Shown: one piece after another, positions 26,187 through 34,260 of the stretch | Layout: the number at the start of each line of letters is the position of its first letter | Position numbering within the stretch: the stretch's first letter is position 1 | DNA from: Streptomyces sp. 846.5 | GTDB taxonomy: Bacteria > Actinomycetota > Actinomycetes > Streptomycetales > Streptomycetaceae | Reading direction: 5' to 3' | DNA: 64,000 bases | Assembly: GCF_004365705.1 (NCBI RefSeq) | Contig: NZ_SOBN01000003.1 | Coordinates: 868,001 to 932,000, forward strand | Position numbers and translations under genes: made by a program | Notes under the pieces: model-generated | What the model saw: the letters and a program-made list of their open reading frames with translations, nothing else | What the model was told of the DNA's origin: nothing | The model's database searches: none

Positions 26187-26379
26187 TCCGGAGTCTTGAC
26201 TTGTTCGTTGGTCTGGATCTGGCCGAATTGCGGTAGTTACCCTTGACGGCTCCGCCCGCCTCGGGAAGCCGAGTGTGCGGCGGTCGAGATCCCAGGACAC
26301 GCCGTTGGGATCCCCGACGGGGAGGCGGTGATCCGGATTCCCTTCCGAATGGCACAGATGATCAGAGAGGCATGCGACG
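26187..26379. other. Interval between helicase and DUF6879 remnant with trailing coding-like frame
   Basis: A plus-strand frame ending at TGA 26400-26402 reads VIRIPFRMAQMIREACDVAE and resembles the tail of a small protein, but it has no credible start. It overlaps the start of the DUF6879 frame. This may be a remnant of an upstream partner gene. Confidence 0.25.
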
Positions 26380-26790
26380 TTGCCGAGCGAGCCAAGCTTT
26401 GAGGATCTGCTGAGCGCGGCGGAGCACAGCGCCTGCCACCTGGAGCTTCGGGACTCCTACGCCGTCTCCTACGAGGCCGAGGACTTCAAGGCCTGGCAGA
26501 AGACCGGACGATGGGAGAATCCGGTCTACTGGCAGCCGTGGATCGACCTTGTGGGAGCGGCAGTTGAGCGCGGGGTGGTCTTGCGGCGGCTCCACGTCGT
26601 ATCGCTGCCGCTGAGCGAATCGGCCAGATTCGAGCACGCCGGGACGGTCAACAACCTGGCGGCCGGCGAAGACGTGCGGTGGCTGCCCCGACGGCTGGCC
26701 GCAGACCTGGCGCTGCCCGGAAGACTTGGCCTGGCTGGCCTCGACCTGGATCGGACCCGCGGGGAAGGCGGTGCCGGGCGGTCGCATCGG
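26380..26790 (+). pseudogene. DUF6879 family gene, truncated or frameshifted
   Basis: TTG 26380 opens a frame whose first 114 residues match DUF6879, a family widespread in streptomycetes beside helix-turn-helix regulators: PSFEDLLSAAEHSACHLELR, RWENPVYWQPWIDLV, RARV-like LRRLHVVSLPLSESARFEH and AGEDVRWLPRRLAADLALPG. Family members continue with a NDFWLFD motif, but here the frame runs into Arg/Gly-rich non-family sequence after about 26722. A deletion or frameshift near 26720 is the likely cause. The frame stays open to 27048, which does not make the tail real. No helix-turn-helix partner is present upstream. Confidence 0.55.
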
Positions 26791-27015
26791 TTAGCGTCGT
26801 CGGCGACGGACGATCAAGGACAGGAGCAGGTCACGGCTGGCTTCTCCGGGTATACGGCTTGCGCTCTCGCACGGCTCAACCGGGGACGCTCGTCCTGGAC
26901 CGTGAGGGACGGGCCAAGGCAGTGTTCAGGGAGCGCGATGCGGTGGGCTGGGCTCGCACTGACCCGCGCCGATGATCTGCGTGTCGTCACCAGCGGCGAC
27001 ACTGGCCCACAATCA

Positions 27016-27057
27016 GTACGGAAAACCCGTACGACACTGGTACCATAATCCCGTACG
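27016..27057. promoter_or_regulatory. Operator/promoter of the yefM-yoeB module
   Basis: GTACGG (27016-27021) and CCGTAC (27027-27032) form an inverted repeat; GGTACC (27039-27044) is a perfect palindrome, and CCCGTACG recurs at 27050-27057. GTAC-centred repeats are what YefM-type antitoxins bind. CATAAT (27044-27049) is a likely -10. The array ends 25 nt before the antitoxin ATG. Confidence 0.6.
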
Positions 27058-27082
27058 AGATGATGTGGAGAGGAGTGCCTCG

Positions 27083-27358
27083 ATGACGATAAGTGCCAGT
27101 GAGGCTCGGCAGCGCCTGTTCCCCTTGATCGAGGAGGTGAACAATGATCACACCGTCAAGCGGATCTCTTCCAAGGCGGGTGATGCGGTGCTCATGTCTG
27201 CCCAGGACTACGACTCGTGGCAGGAGACGGTCTACCTGCTGCGCAGCCCGGCGAACGCCGCTCGTCTGATGGCCGCCGTGGCGCGGGACAGGGAGGGCGC
27301 TCCCACTGTGGTTAAGGACCTGCAGGAGTTGTCCGCCATGGCGGAGGGCGACGAGTGA
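27083..27358 (+). CDS. yefM: YefM/Phd-type antitoxin
   Basis: 91 residues from ATG 27083 behind GGAGAGGAG. The N-terminus MTISASEARQRLFPLIEEVN is the YefM/Phd DNA-binding fold, and the C-terminal part (about 50-91) should wrap the toxin. It neutralises YoeB and represses the operon through the GTAC repeats upstream. Its TGA overlaps the GTG start of the toxin. Confidence 0.93.
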   Translation: MTISASEARQRLFPLIEEVNNDHTVKRISSKAGDAVLMSAQDYDSWQETVYLLRSPANAARLMAAVARDREGAPTVVKDLQELSAMAEGDE

Positions 27359-27615
27359 GGGAGGTGCATTTCGACCCGGATGGCTGGGAGGACTTCCTGT
27401 CCTGGGCCGCTGACCGCAAGACCTTTCGCCGTCTGGTCCGCATGATCGGCGAGATCCAGCGAAGTCCTTTCGAGGGGATCGGCAAGCCTGAACCCCTCAA
27501 GGGTGACCTGTCCGGCTACTGGTCTCGTCGCATCGACGACGAGCACCGCCTGGTCTACCGGGCCGACGACAAGACGGTGAAGATCCTCAAGGCGCGTTAC
27601 CACTACAGCCACTGA
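27355..27615 (+). CDS. yoeB: YoeB ribosome-dependent mRNA interferase toxin
   Basis: 86 residues from GTG 27355, overlapping the antitoxin stop (GTGA). Close to E. coli YoeB along its length: SWAADRKTFRRLVRMIGEIQ, PFEGIGKPEPLKGDLSGYWS, RRIDDEHRLVYR and the C-terminal RYHYSH. The catalytic Glu, Arg, His and Tyr are all present, so the toxin looks intact. It cleaves mRNA in the ribosomal A site. Type II toxin-antitoxin modules like this often stabilise accessory regions. Confidence 0.94.
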   Translation: MREVHFDPDGWEDFLSWAADRKTFRRLVRMIGEIQRSPFEGIGKPEPLKGDLSGYWSRRIDDEHRLVYRADDKTVKILKARYHYSH

Positions 27616-27640
27616 TCCGTCCGGCGAAAAGCCCAGTGTT

Positions 27641-27684
27641 GTCGGCTGACCGGCCCAGAGGCCGCCTGATCGGGTCAGCCCGAC
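27641..27684. terminator. Bidirectional terminator between yoeB and the tetR gene
   Basis: GTCGGCTGACC (27641-27651) pairs with GGTCAGCCCGAC (27673-27684) with one bulged base, enclosing a smaller GGCC stem. It sits between convergent genes and slightly overlaps the tetR stop. Confidence 0.55.
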
Positions 27685-28259
27685 AGGATGCCGTGCAGGA
27701 GCAGGTCGATGAGTCTGCTGGCCAGGTCGCGCTGGTCCTCGTTGGCGGTCATGAGGCTGATTCCGCCGAGGGCCATGAGTACGTCCTGGGCGTTGACCTC
27801 CGGCCGTGCCGCTGACTGACCCTCGCCGGGGGCGAGCAGGTGGTCGATGGCCTTGGCGAGCATGGTCCGGGTCTGGACCCTCTCGCTGTCGTCGATCAGT
27901 ACCGCGCGCAGCGCGTCGGCCATGCCGTGCTTGGCGGCCATGAAGTCGATGAAGAGTTCCATCCAGGCCCGCAGCGCGTCCGCCGGTGGCTGCGTGGCCG
28001 CGAGGTGCGGTGCCGCCTCGCAGAGGCTCTCCACCTCGTTCCGGTAGACCGCCTCGATCAGCAGCCCCTTGGACGGGAACCGGCGGTAGAGCGTGCCGAC
28101 GCCGACGCCGGCCTCGCGGGCGATGTCCTTGACCGCGGCGTCCGCCCCCTCGCGGGCGAAGGCTGCTGCTGCGGCTTTCAGCAGTCGGTCCTCGTTGCGT
28201 TGCGCGTCGGCGCGCAGGACCCTGCGGGGACGTGCTGCGTCCACTTCGTTGTCGGCCAT
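27675..28259 (-). CDS. TetR family transcriptional regulator
   Basis: 194 residues from ATG 28259 (GAGAGGGGG upstream). N-terminal helix-turn-helix with ADAQRNEDRLLKAAAAAFAR, VKDIAREAGVGVGTLYRRFP and SKGLLIEAVYR. The C-terminal ligand domain (ADALRAWMELFIDFMAAKHG) is of the type paired with short-chain dehydrogenases. Divergent from the SDR gene, with two near-identical operators between them, so it very likely represses both. Confidence 0.93.
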   Translation of the reverse strand: MADNEVDAARPRRVLRADAQRNEDRLLKAAAAAFAREGADAAVKDIAREAGVGVGTLYRRFPSKGLLIEAVYRNEVESLCEAAPHLAATQPPADALRAWMELFIDFMAAKHGMADALRAVLIDDSERVQTRTMLAKAIDHLLAPGEGQSAARPEVNAQDVLMALGGISLMTANEDQRDLASRLIDLLLHGILSG

Positions 28260-28290
28260 GCCCGACCCCCTCTCACCGCCCGCTTGCAAA

Positions 28291-28304
28291 CGGAACTAGT
28301 TCCG
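28291..28304. promoter_or_regulatory. TetR operator 1
   Basis: Perfect palindrome CGGAACTAGTTCCG, 32 nt upstream of the tetR ATG. Confidence 0.75.
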
Positions 28305-28323
28305 CTTAGCGTTGAAGTCGAAG

Positions 28324-28337
28324 CGGAACCAGTTCCG
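28324..28337. promoter_or_regulatory. TetR operator 2
   Basis: CGGAACCAGTTCCG, one base different from operator 1. Centre-to-centre distance is 33 bp, about three helical turns, which would let two dimers bind the same face of the DNA. Confidence 0.75.
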
Positions 28338-28428
28338 TATACGAGAGTACGACGGTCCGTGCCTGAGCACCACCAGGGTGTCTCGCGGGTGCGACCGTTC
28401 GATCGATGACTGCGTGGAGGCTGACGAC

Positions 28429-29193
28429 ATGACTGGACGACTGCAGGGCACGGTGGCGCTGGTGACCGGCGCGAGCAGCGGCATCGGCGAGGCGACCGCG
28501 CGCGGCCTCGCTGCGGAGGGCGCGGCCGTCGCCGTCCTCGGGCGGCGACGGGACAGGCTGGAGGAGCTCGCGGACAAGGTCCGGGCCGACGGCGGAACCG
28601 CCTTCGTCGTCGTTGCCGACATCACCGACCAGCAGCAGGCCGCAGCGGCCGTGGAGAGTGTGGTGGCCGAGCTCGGACGCGTGGACACGCTGGTCAACAA
28701 CGCCGGCTTCATGGGCGTCGGACCGGTTCTGGACTCTCCGCTCGAGGAGTGGGAGCGCATGATTGAGGTCAACGTCCAGGGGCTGCTCTTCATCACCCAC
28801 GCCGCCCTGCCGCACCTCCTCCGCGCCGCGGAGGACTCCCCGCGGCGGGTGGCGGACCTGGTCAACATCAGCTCGACCGCAGGCCGGGTCGCCCGCCCCG
28901 GGACGGCCGTTTACAACCTGACGAAGTTCGGCGTCAACGGGTTCACCGAGGCCCTGCGGCAGGAGGTCATGCAGAAGCACCTCCGGGTGAGCGTCGTCGA
29001 GCCCGGCACCGTGGCCACCGAGCTGAGCTCGCACCTCCGCGACGGCGTACGGCAGGCGATCGAGCGCCAGATCGAGGACATCGAGCTGCTGCACCCCGAG
29101 GACATCGCCGACGCGGTCACCTACATCGTCACCCGGCACCGCCGCGTAGCCGTCAACGAGATCCTGGTGCGCGCCAGCGAGCAGTCCTGGTAG
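28429..29193 (+). CDS. Short-chain dehydrogenase/reductase
   Basis: 254 residues from ATG 28429 (GGAGG 8 nt upstream). Classical SDR: cofactor motif TGASSGIGEA, NNAG at about 90, catalytic Ser in NISSTAG and YNLTK. Arg residues after the second strand (LGRRRDRLEEL) suggest NADP preference. Members beside such TetR genes act on varied alcohols or ketones, so the substrate is unknown. Induced when the divergent TetR leaves its two operators. Confidence 0.92.
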   Translation: MTGRLQGTVALVTGASSGIGEATARGLAAEGAAVAVLGRRRDRLEELADKVRADGGTAFVVVADITDQQQAAAAVESVVAELGRVDTLVNNAGFMGVGPVLDSPLEEWERMIEVNVQGLLFITHAALPHLLRAAEDSPRRVADLVNISSTAGRVARPGTAVYNLTKFGVNGFTEALRQEVMQKHLRVSVVEPGTVATELSSHLRDGVRQAIERQIEDIELLHPEDIADAVTYIVTRHRRVAVNEILVRASEQSW

Positions 29194-29289
29194 TAGTGGC
29201 TGGCTGCGCCGGAACCCGTCCTGGACGGCAATCGACGTACGACACAGTGGCCGTCTCTGCCCGATCGCAGCGATCGGCGGCTTGCGGTG

Positions 29290-30692
29290 TCAGGCGTAAA
29301 GGTCGGCTGCGCCCACCACGACGATGGTCGGATCGATGGTGGCGCGGTCGTGTAGTTCAGGGGTGAATCCGGCGGCACTGAAGCAGGCGAGGCGGGCATC
29401 AGCGGCGCCGTGGCGGCCTTGGGCAGTGAGCAGGGCACGGATGCGGGTTAGCCGCTCGAGGTGGCCGAGACCTATGGTCTCACCCCACTTGACCTCGCCG
29501 ATGGCCAGCAGGGGGGAGCGGTTGTCGTCGTCCAGGTCGAAGGCGACGACGTCGAGTTTGTGGGTGGTGCGGTTGGCGGGGTCGTTGACGGTGCCGGAGC
29601 CGACGCGATTGGGATGGTCGCCGAAAAGCTGATCGGGAGCGAAGCGCTGGGTCCAGTGGCGGCACAGGTGTTCGAGGTGGGGGCCCAGGACGTTGCCGGT
29701 GAAGCGCCGTTGGGCCCGTTCCCACAGCCTTCGGGCGTCACGGGTGTGCTCCAGGTCGACCACACCGGGCGCATGACGGCGTTGTAGAAGGTGACCAGGG
29801 GGCTCGGCGATGCGAAAGCTGGTGCGGTTGTCCTTGAAGACGTCGGGGTCACGGGTGATCAGGCCGCAGTCCTCCAGCACGGTAAGCGGGTGGGCGAGGT
29901 CGCTGGATTTGCGGCCGAGGAAGTTGGCGATGCCGCCGCGGTTGGAGTTGCCTGCGGCGATGGCAGCCAGGACGGAGTGGTACATCGCGGCGTCGCACAG
30001 GTCCGGTTCGTCGGCCAGCAGATAGCGTGCTTCGCGGAAGAGGGGGCTGGCCGGGGAGAGGACAGTGCGCAGGACCCAGGGATCGAAGTCGTCAGGTCCA
30101 GTGGGAGTGTCGTCCCGAGCGAACCCGCGGCGGTAGGCAGGGGTGCCGCCGACGATGGCGTTGACCTTGAGTGCGGACAGCGGGTCGGTGACGCCCCAGA
30201 ATTGGGCGGCGAGTCGGTGGTCCAGGGTTGGCACGACGAGTTCGAGGCCGGCGCGTCCACGTAGGGGCGCGTTGCCGCTCAGGAGGCGTCCCATGAAGGA
30301 CATAGGATGGAGGGCAGGCGCGGGTTGGCGCGAGCGAGGTAGGGGAATTCGTCGATTACCACCGGAATCGCACGGTCGCGCCCGAGAGCGAGCAGGGCAT
30401 CGACGACTTGGTGCCAGTCATCGAAGGCCAATGGTGCGGGTGAGTTGAGGTGGGCCGCGATCTGGGCGCCGATCTGACGCAGGGACTCGCCGTCGGTGGC
30501 TTCGTCGGCGGCGAAGTAGAAGCCTCCAGTGGCCTGGCACAGGGCCCGGAGCAGGAAGGTCTTGCCCTGGCGACGGCGCCCGGAGACGACGCCGAGGGTG
30601 GCGCCGGCGCCAGGATCGGTGGCGAATGCAGCGAGAGCGCGCCATTCGTACTCGCGGTCGAACATCTCCACCGGGCGGGGCAGCATGGTCAT
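29290..30692 (-). pseudogene. AAA-type ATPase with DUF234 domain, broken by a deletion
   Basis: Two frames of one gene. The 5' part (ATG 30692 to about 30304) encodes MLPRPVEMFDREYEW, Walker A VSGRRRQGKTFLLRAL and Walker B PVVIDEFPYLARANPRLPSI. The 3' part (from ATG 30303 to 29290, 337 residues) continues with MSFMGRLLSGNAPLRGRAGL, the RLAAQFWGV segment and a C-terminal DUF234-type restriction-like domain (LLAIGEVKWGE). Family members have about 25 residues between LPSI and the SAMSFMG motif that are missing here, and the frames differ, so a small deletion caused a frameshift near 30300. Intact relatives are archaeal-type ATPases of unknown function in accessory DNA. A second protein starting at 30303 might still be made. 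Confidence 0.8.
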
Positions 30693-30703
30693 CCCGTGCC
30701 TCT

Positions 30704-30906
30704 CTGCAGAATCCCGAAGACCTCGACATCCCCGTCGGACCGGTGGACCGGCCGTTGGACGAGATCGACCACCCACTGATCGCCAAGGCCCAGGAGCAGT
30801 TCGCCGACCCGTGCACACCCCACGAGCGCATCGCAGCCGTGGACGACCAGGTCCTCTTCAAGGTGAAAGTCGGTCGGTGGTGCGGCGCGGTCTGGCTCGG
30901 CCCTCC
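30704..30906 (+). pseudogene. Gene remnant, protein family not identified
   Basis: In one plus-strand frame the codons read like real protein (PEDLDIPVGPVDRPLDEIDH, then CTPHERIAAVDDQVLFKVKV) before turning into low-quality sequence. No start with a ribosome site is present, and the 5' end abuts the start of the antisense ATPase. I read it as a leftover of a lost gene. The rest of 30907-31095 shows nothing. Confidence 0.3.
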
Positions 30907-31095
30907 TCGGCCGAGGACCCCTCATGGACTCCACGGCCGCAGCGAAGCTCCTCAACGAGGAGAGCTGATCGCTGACGGTGTGCAACGTGCGCCGTCAAAC
31001 GCCTGAGTCGCGTTGCGAGGATTGCCGCTGCGGATTGCCATGCACAGCGGGCACGCTCGGGGAAATGATCCTCCGGTGCGGCTTGCCTCGCCGAA

Positions 31096-31641
31096 TCAGT
31101 GCGGGTCAATGGAGGCGAGGATGTCCTCCAACAGCAACTGGGCGCGAGCGGGGACAGGTTCGTCGGGAAACACCTCAGTGCAGACAGCCAGGACCTCGTC
31201 AACGGTCGCCAACTCAAGCGCCTTGATGAGGAAGGCGATGTCATCGCTGTCGCGGCGGCGTGCGGCCTGTACCTTCATGGCCAGCAGATGGCGAGGTGAC
31301 GCTGCGGACAGCCGTAGACCCGGATGGTCGAAGATTCGGGCGGCCTCCGGGTCGCCGCCCGAGGCTACGTACACGCTCCCTTGCTCGTTCAGCCACCAGG
31401 GCGGGAGGCCCAGTCGATCGGCTACCTCCTTCGCCTCCTCCAGGACGATTCCGTGCGGCGAGAAGACGGCGTCAATGTCGCGCGTAGAGCGCCGGGCGTC
31501 ATATGCCAGAGCCATGGCGGCACCCCCGAAGACATAGATGTCGGCGATGACTCCGCGCTTTGCGAGGCGCTCGCCCAACATCCGCAGCGCTGCTTCGATC
31601 TCGGCGCGGTCAAGCATCGGCCCCGGCCCGCCCCCGCTCAC
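31096..31641 (-). CDS. Nucleotidyltransferase-fold protein (DUF6036/AbiEii-like)
   Basis: 181 residues from GTG 31641, overlapping the stop of the upstream gene (GTGA); ATG 31617 is an alternative. The motif GGAAMALAYDARRSTRDID is the nucleotidyltransferase signature of the MNT/AbiEii-like families, with the metal-binding DID. The rest is helical (SPRHLLAMKVQAARRRDSDD). Such proteins often form the toxin or antitoxin half of a two-gene module with a small upstream partner. The coupling with the 136-residue gene fits this, but no activity is proven. Confidence 0.8.
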   Translation of the reverse strand: MSGGGPGPMLDRAEIEAALRMLGERLAKRGVIADIYVFGGAAMALAYDARRSTRDIDAVFSPHGIVLEEAKEVADRLGLPPWWLNEQGSVYVASGGDPEAARIFDHPGLRLSAASPRHLLAMKVQAARRRDSDDIAFLIKALELATVDEVLAVCTEVFPDEPVPARAQLLLEDILASIDPH

Positions 31642-32048
31642 GCGACCTCCAGCTCAGCTGCCGTCACGAAGACCCCACGCCTGCGGAAGGCCGCTGGGGC
31701 GTGGACGAACGCGTCGACTCGCGCTGCCGAGGTGTTGAACGGGAACCAGAACCGCGGAAGGATGCGCGTCTCGCACCAGGCGGGACCAGAACGGTTCTCC
31801 TTCGCGGCGAGGTGTTCGGCCAGGCCGGCGAGAAAGGCGTCCCAGTTCTCATCACCCGTGGTGGGCGGTTCCTCCTGGAGGAGCGCAAGGCGTTCTCCCG
31901 GAGGCTCATGGCGAAACTCCTCAAGGAACTCGGCCACCATGCGCCACTGCTCGCGGTGATCGGCTGCCCGGATCCAGCCCGACAGGTCAGCCAAGGTGCC
32001 GGGCCGATACGTGGATCCGGATGCGGGCAGGATCTGTACTTCGTCCAT
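31638..32048 (-). CDS. Conserved small partner of the nucleotidyltransferase
   Basis: 136 residues from ATG 32048 (MDEVQILPASGSTYRPGTLA); an upstream in-frame ATG at 32141 has no support. Helical N-terminal half (LSGWIRAADHREQWRMVAEF) and a C-terminal region with PAWCETRILPRFWFPFN and HAPAAFRRRGVFVTAAELE. I remember this C-terminal pattern (RFWF near APAAFRRRGVF) in actinobacterial genes found next to DUF6036 nucleotidyltransferases, so the pair looks conserved. No DNA-binding motif is visible. Toxin or antitoxin role is inference. Confidence 0.7.
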   Translation of the reverse strand: MDEVQILPASGSTYRPGTLADLSGWIRAADHREQWRMVAEFLEEFRHEPPGERLALLQEEPPTTGDENWDAFLAGLAEHLAAKENRSGPAWCETRILPRFWFPFNTSAARVDAFVHAPAAFRRRGVFVTAAELEVA

Positions 32049-32155
32049 GGCTACACGGTAACGCCGTAGCGCGCTTGGACGATCAACAACGCGCACATGC
32101 CTGCCTGGGGGCCGGAAGCCGCACAGGAGCAGACTCCACATTTTCGAGAGACTGA

Positions 32156-32344
32156 CTGGCGGCCCGTCACCCCGACACCGTCGACCAGGTCTTCCGAACC
32201 GTGCTGCGCAAACCCGCCTTCACCTGGGACCACGACGGCGATGCCCTGCTGCGCCGCCACAAGCCCGAGCACTATGCCCGTCCGCCCGAACCCGCCCTGG
32301 TGGTGGTCGGCGAGCGCCTGGCCGAACTCCTCCGCCAGGGCTGA
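32156..32344 (+). pseudogene. C-terminal fragment of an unidentified gene
   Basis: 62 in-frame codons ending at TGA 32342-32344 and preceded by an in-frame stop (32153), with no start codon. The translation (RHPDTVDQVFRTVLRKPAFT, then WDHDGDALLRRHKPEHYARP) reads like the end of a genuine protein. It lies between the nucleotidyltransferase pair and tRNA-Leu. I do not recognise the parent family. Confidence 0.4.
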
Positions 32345-32422
32345 CCGGGCAACCGAACCGGAAAACAATGATCGCCGGGGCGAGTGCCACGGCGATCATG
32401 TACTGAACGAAGTGAAGTGAAG

Positions 32423-32505
32423 TGTCCGAGGGGGGACTTGAACCCCCACGCCCCGAAGGGCACTAGCACCTCAAGCTAGCGCGTCTGCCATTCCGCCACC
32501 CGGAC
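32423..32505 (-). tRNA. tRNA-Leu (GAG)
   Basis: Minus strand, 83 nt, 5' end at 32505. Acceptor GTCCGGG pairs with CTCGGAC (one G-T), anticodon stem CTAGC/GCTAG with loop TTGAGGT gives anticodon GAG (32470-32472 on the plus strand), reading CTC. A long variable arm (TGCCCTTCGGGGCG) marks a class II tRNA, and the T arm is GGGGGTTCAAGTCCCCC. CCA is not encoded. It forms the right boundary of the accessory region, a usual integration spot. Confidence 0.95.
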
Positions 32506-32721
32506 CGGGTGGTCATCGCGGCGTTGCCGTCGCGCTGACGTGGATAACCATAGCAAAGATCAGCCGGGGTTCCGAATGCGTTCCCGGCGGCTCGACCTGC
32601 GGAGATAGCGGCGGGGGTTGGGATCGGGGGGTGGACGGGAGAGGATGGCGGGGTCATGCCGGTGGACCCCCGGGGTGGAGTGGAGGGGGCCCTGGTGCCG
32701 TACGGAGAGAGGCTGGACAGC

Positions 32722-34044
32722 GTGAGCGAGACCAATGCGACGCGGGTGACCGGGGAGAGCGAGGTGGCCGACCTCTGCCGGGAGCTGATCCGGATCGACA
32801 CCAGCAACTACGGCGACGGCTCGGGGCCGGGGGAGCGGGCGGCGGCCGAGTACGTGGCGGAGAAGCTCGCCGAGGTGGGGCTGGAGCCGCAGATCTTCGA
32901 ATCCGCCAAGGGCAGGGCCAGCACGGTGGCCCGGATCGCGGGCGAGGACCCCTCGCGACCTGCGCTGCTGATCCACGGGCACACCGACGTGGTGCCCGCC
33001 AACGCGGACGACTGGACCCACCACCCCTTCGCCGGGGAGATCACGGACGGCTGCGTCTGGGGCCGCGGCGCCGTCGACATGAAGGACATGGACGCGATGA
33101 CCCTCGCGGTCGTTCGCGACCGGCTGCGCAGCGGGCGCAAGCCCCCGCGCGACATCGTGCTGGCCTTCCTGGCCGACGAGGAGGCCGGCGGCGTCTTCGG
33201 CGCGCACCACCTGGTCGACAAGCACCCCGATCTCTTCGAGGGCGTCACCGAGGCCATCGGCGAGGTCGGCGGCTTCTCCTTCACCGTGAACGAGAACCTC
33301 CGCCTCTACCTGGTGGAGACCGCGGAGAAGGGGATGCACTGGATGCGCCTCACCGTGGACGGCACCGCGGGCCACGGCTCGATGACCAACAACGACAACG
33401 CGATCACCGAGCTGTGCGAGGCCGTCGCCAGGCTCGGACGGCACAAGTTCCCGGTCCGGGTCACCAAGAGCGTGCGGCACTTCCTGGACGAGCTCTCCGA
33501 CGCACTCGGGGTGGAGCTCGACCCCGAGGACATGGACTCCACGCTGGAGCGCCTCGGCGGCATCGCCAAGCTCATCGGCGCGACCCTGCGCAACACCGCC
33601 CAGCCGACCATGCTGGGCGCCGGCTACAAGGTGAACGTCATCCCGGGCCAGGCCACGGCGCATGTCGACGGCCGCTACCTGCCGGGCTTCAAGGACGAGT
33701 TCCACGAGGAGCTGGACCGCGTCCTCGGCCCGCGGATCCGCCGCGAGACCGTGCACGAGGACAAGGCGGTGGAGACCGACTTCGACGGACCGCTGGTCGC
33801 GGCGATGCAGTCGGCGCTCAGCGCGGAGGACCCGATCGCCCGCGCCGTCCCCTACACGCTCTCGGGCGGCACGGACGCGAAGTCCTTCAGCGAGCTGGGG
33901 ATCCGCTGCTTCGGCTTCGCCCCGCTGCGGCTGCCGCCGGAGCTGGACTTCGCCGGGATGTTCCACGGGGTGGACGAGCGGGTGCCGGTGGACGGGCTGA
34001 CGTTCGGGGTCCGGGTGCTGGACCGATTCATCGACGCCTGCTGA
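32722..34044 (+). CDS. M20 family metallopeptidase/deacylase
   Basis: 440 residues from GTG 32722 (GAGAGG 9 nt upstream; MSETNATRVTGESEVADLCR resembles starts of streptomycete homologues), rather than ATG 32656. Zinc motifs: HGHTDVVPA (first His/Asp), GRGAVDMKDMDA (bridging Asp), ADEEAGG (catalytic and ligand Glu) and GGTDAKSF plus FAGMFHGVDERVP at the C-terminus (last His). A dimerisation lid with AGHGSMTNNDNAI occupies the middle. It hydrolyses an amide or peptide bond of a small substrate; succinyl-diaminopimelate desuccinylase-like and dipeptidase functions are both possible. Followed by a strong terminator. Confidence 0.9.
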   Translation: MSETNATRVTGESEVADLCRELIRIDTSNYGDGSGPGERAAAEYVAEKLAEVGLEPQIFESAKGRASTVARIAGEDPSRPALLIHGHTDVVPANADDWTHHPFAGEITDGCVWGRGAVDMKDMDAMTLAVVRDRLRSGRKPPRDIVLAFLADEEAGGVFGAHHLVDKHPDLFEGVTEAIGEVGGFSFTVNENLRLYLVETAEKGMHWMRLTVDGTAGHGSMTNNDNAITELCEAVARLGRHKFPVRVTKSVRHFLDELSDALGVELDPEDMDSTLERLGGIAKLIGATLRNTAQPTMLGAGYKVNVIPGQATAHVDGRYLPGFKDEFHEELDRVLGPRIRRETVHEDKAVETDFDGPLVAAMQSALSAEDPIARAVPYTLSGGTDAKSFSELGIRCFGFAPLRLPPELDFAGMFHGVDERVPVDGLTFGVRVLDRFIDAC

Positions 34045-34052
34045 ATTCCCTT

Positions 34053-34100
34053 GAAGCCCGCCGGGCCCGGATTTCCGGGTGCGGCGGGCTTCGGTCTTTT
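34053..34100 (+). terminator. Intrinsic terminator after the M20 gene
   Basis: 11-bp stem GAAGCCCGCCG (34053-34063) with CGGCGGGCTTC (34082-34092), holding an inner CCCGGA/TCCGGG stem, and followed by GGTCTTTT. One of few here with a real U-run. Confidence 0.85.
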
Positions 34101-34218
34101 CCGTACGCACGCGCCCCGCAGTGTCCTGCTTTCGCTCGGGTGTTTGAGTGGATCACCGTTGCGGGTGAGAAAACAACCCGACTAGTACCCCGTTTGCCGC
34201 AGCCTCGTTCACTCATAT

Positions 34219-34239
34219 GCAGCCCGCCGAACGGGCTGC
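34219..34239 (+). promoter_or_regulatory. Hairpin in the 5' leader of the short chaplin gene
   Basis: GCAGCCCG (34219-34226) and CGGGCTGC (34232-34239) form an 8-bp stem with loop CCGAA. It lies 12 nt before the ribosome site GGAGGA (34251-34256). It could stabilise the mRNA or mark the end of a leader. Confidence 0.5.
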
Positions 34240-34260
34240 GACGTCGACTAGGAGGACATT

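Noticed and set aside
32049..32422. Complete gene between the nucleotidyltransferase pair and tRNA-Leu
   Set aside because: Only an unstarted 62-codon tail is protein-like; other frames are shadows.
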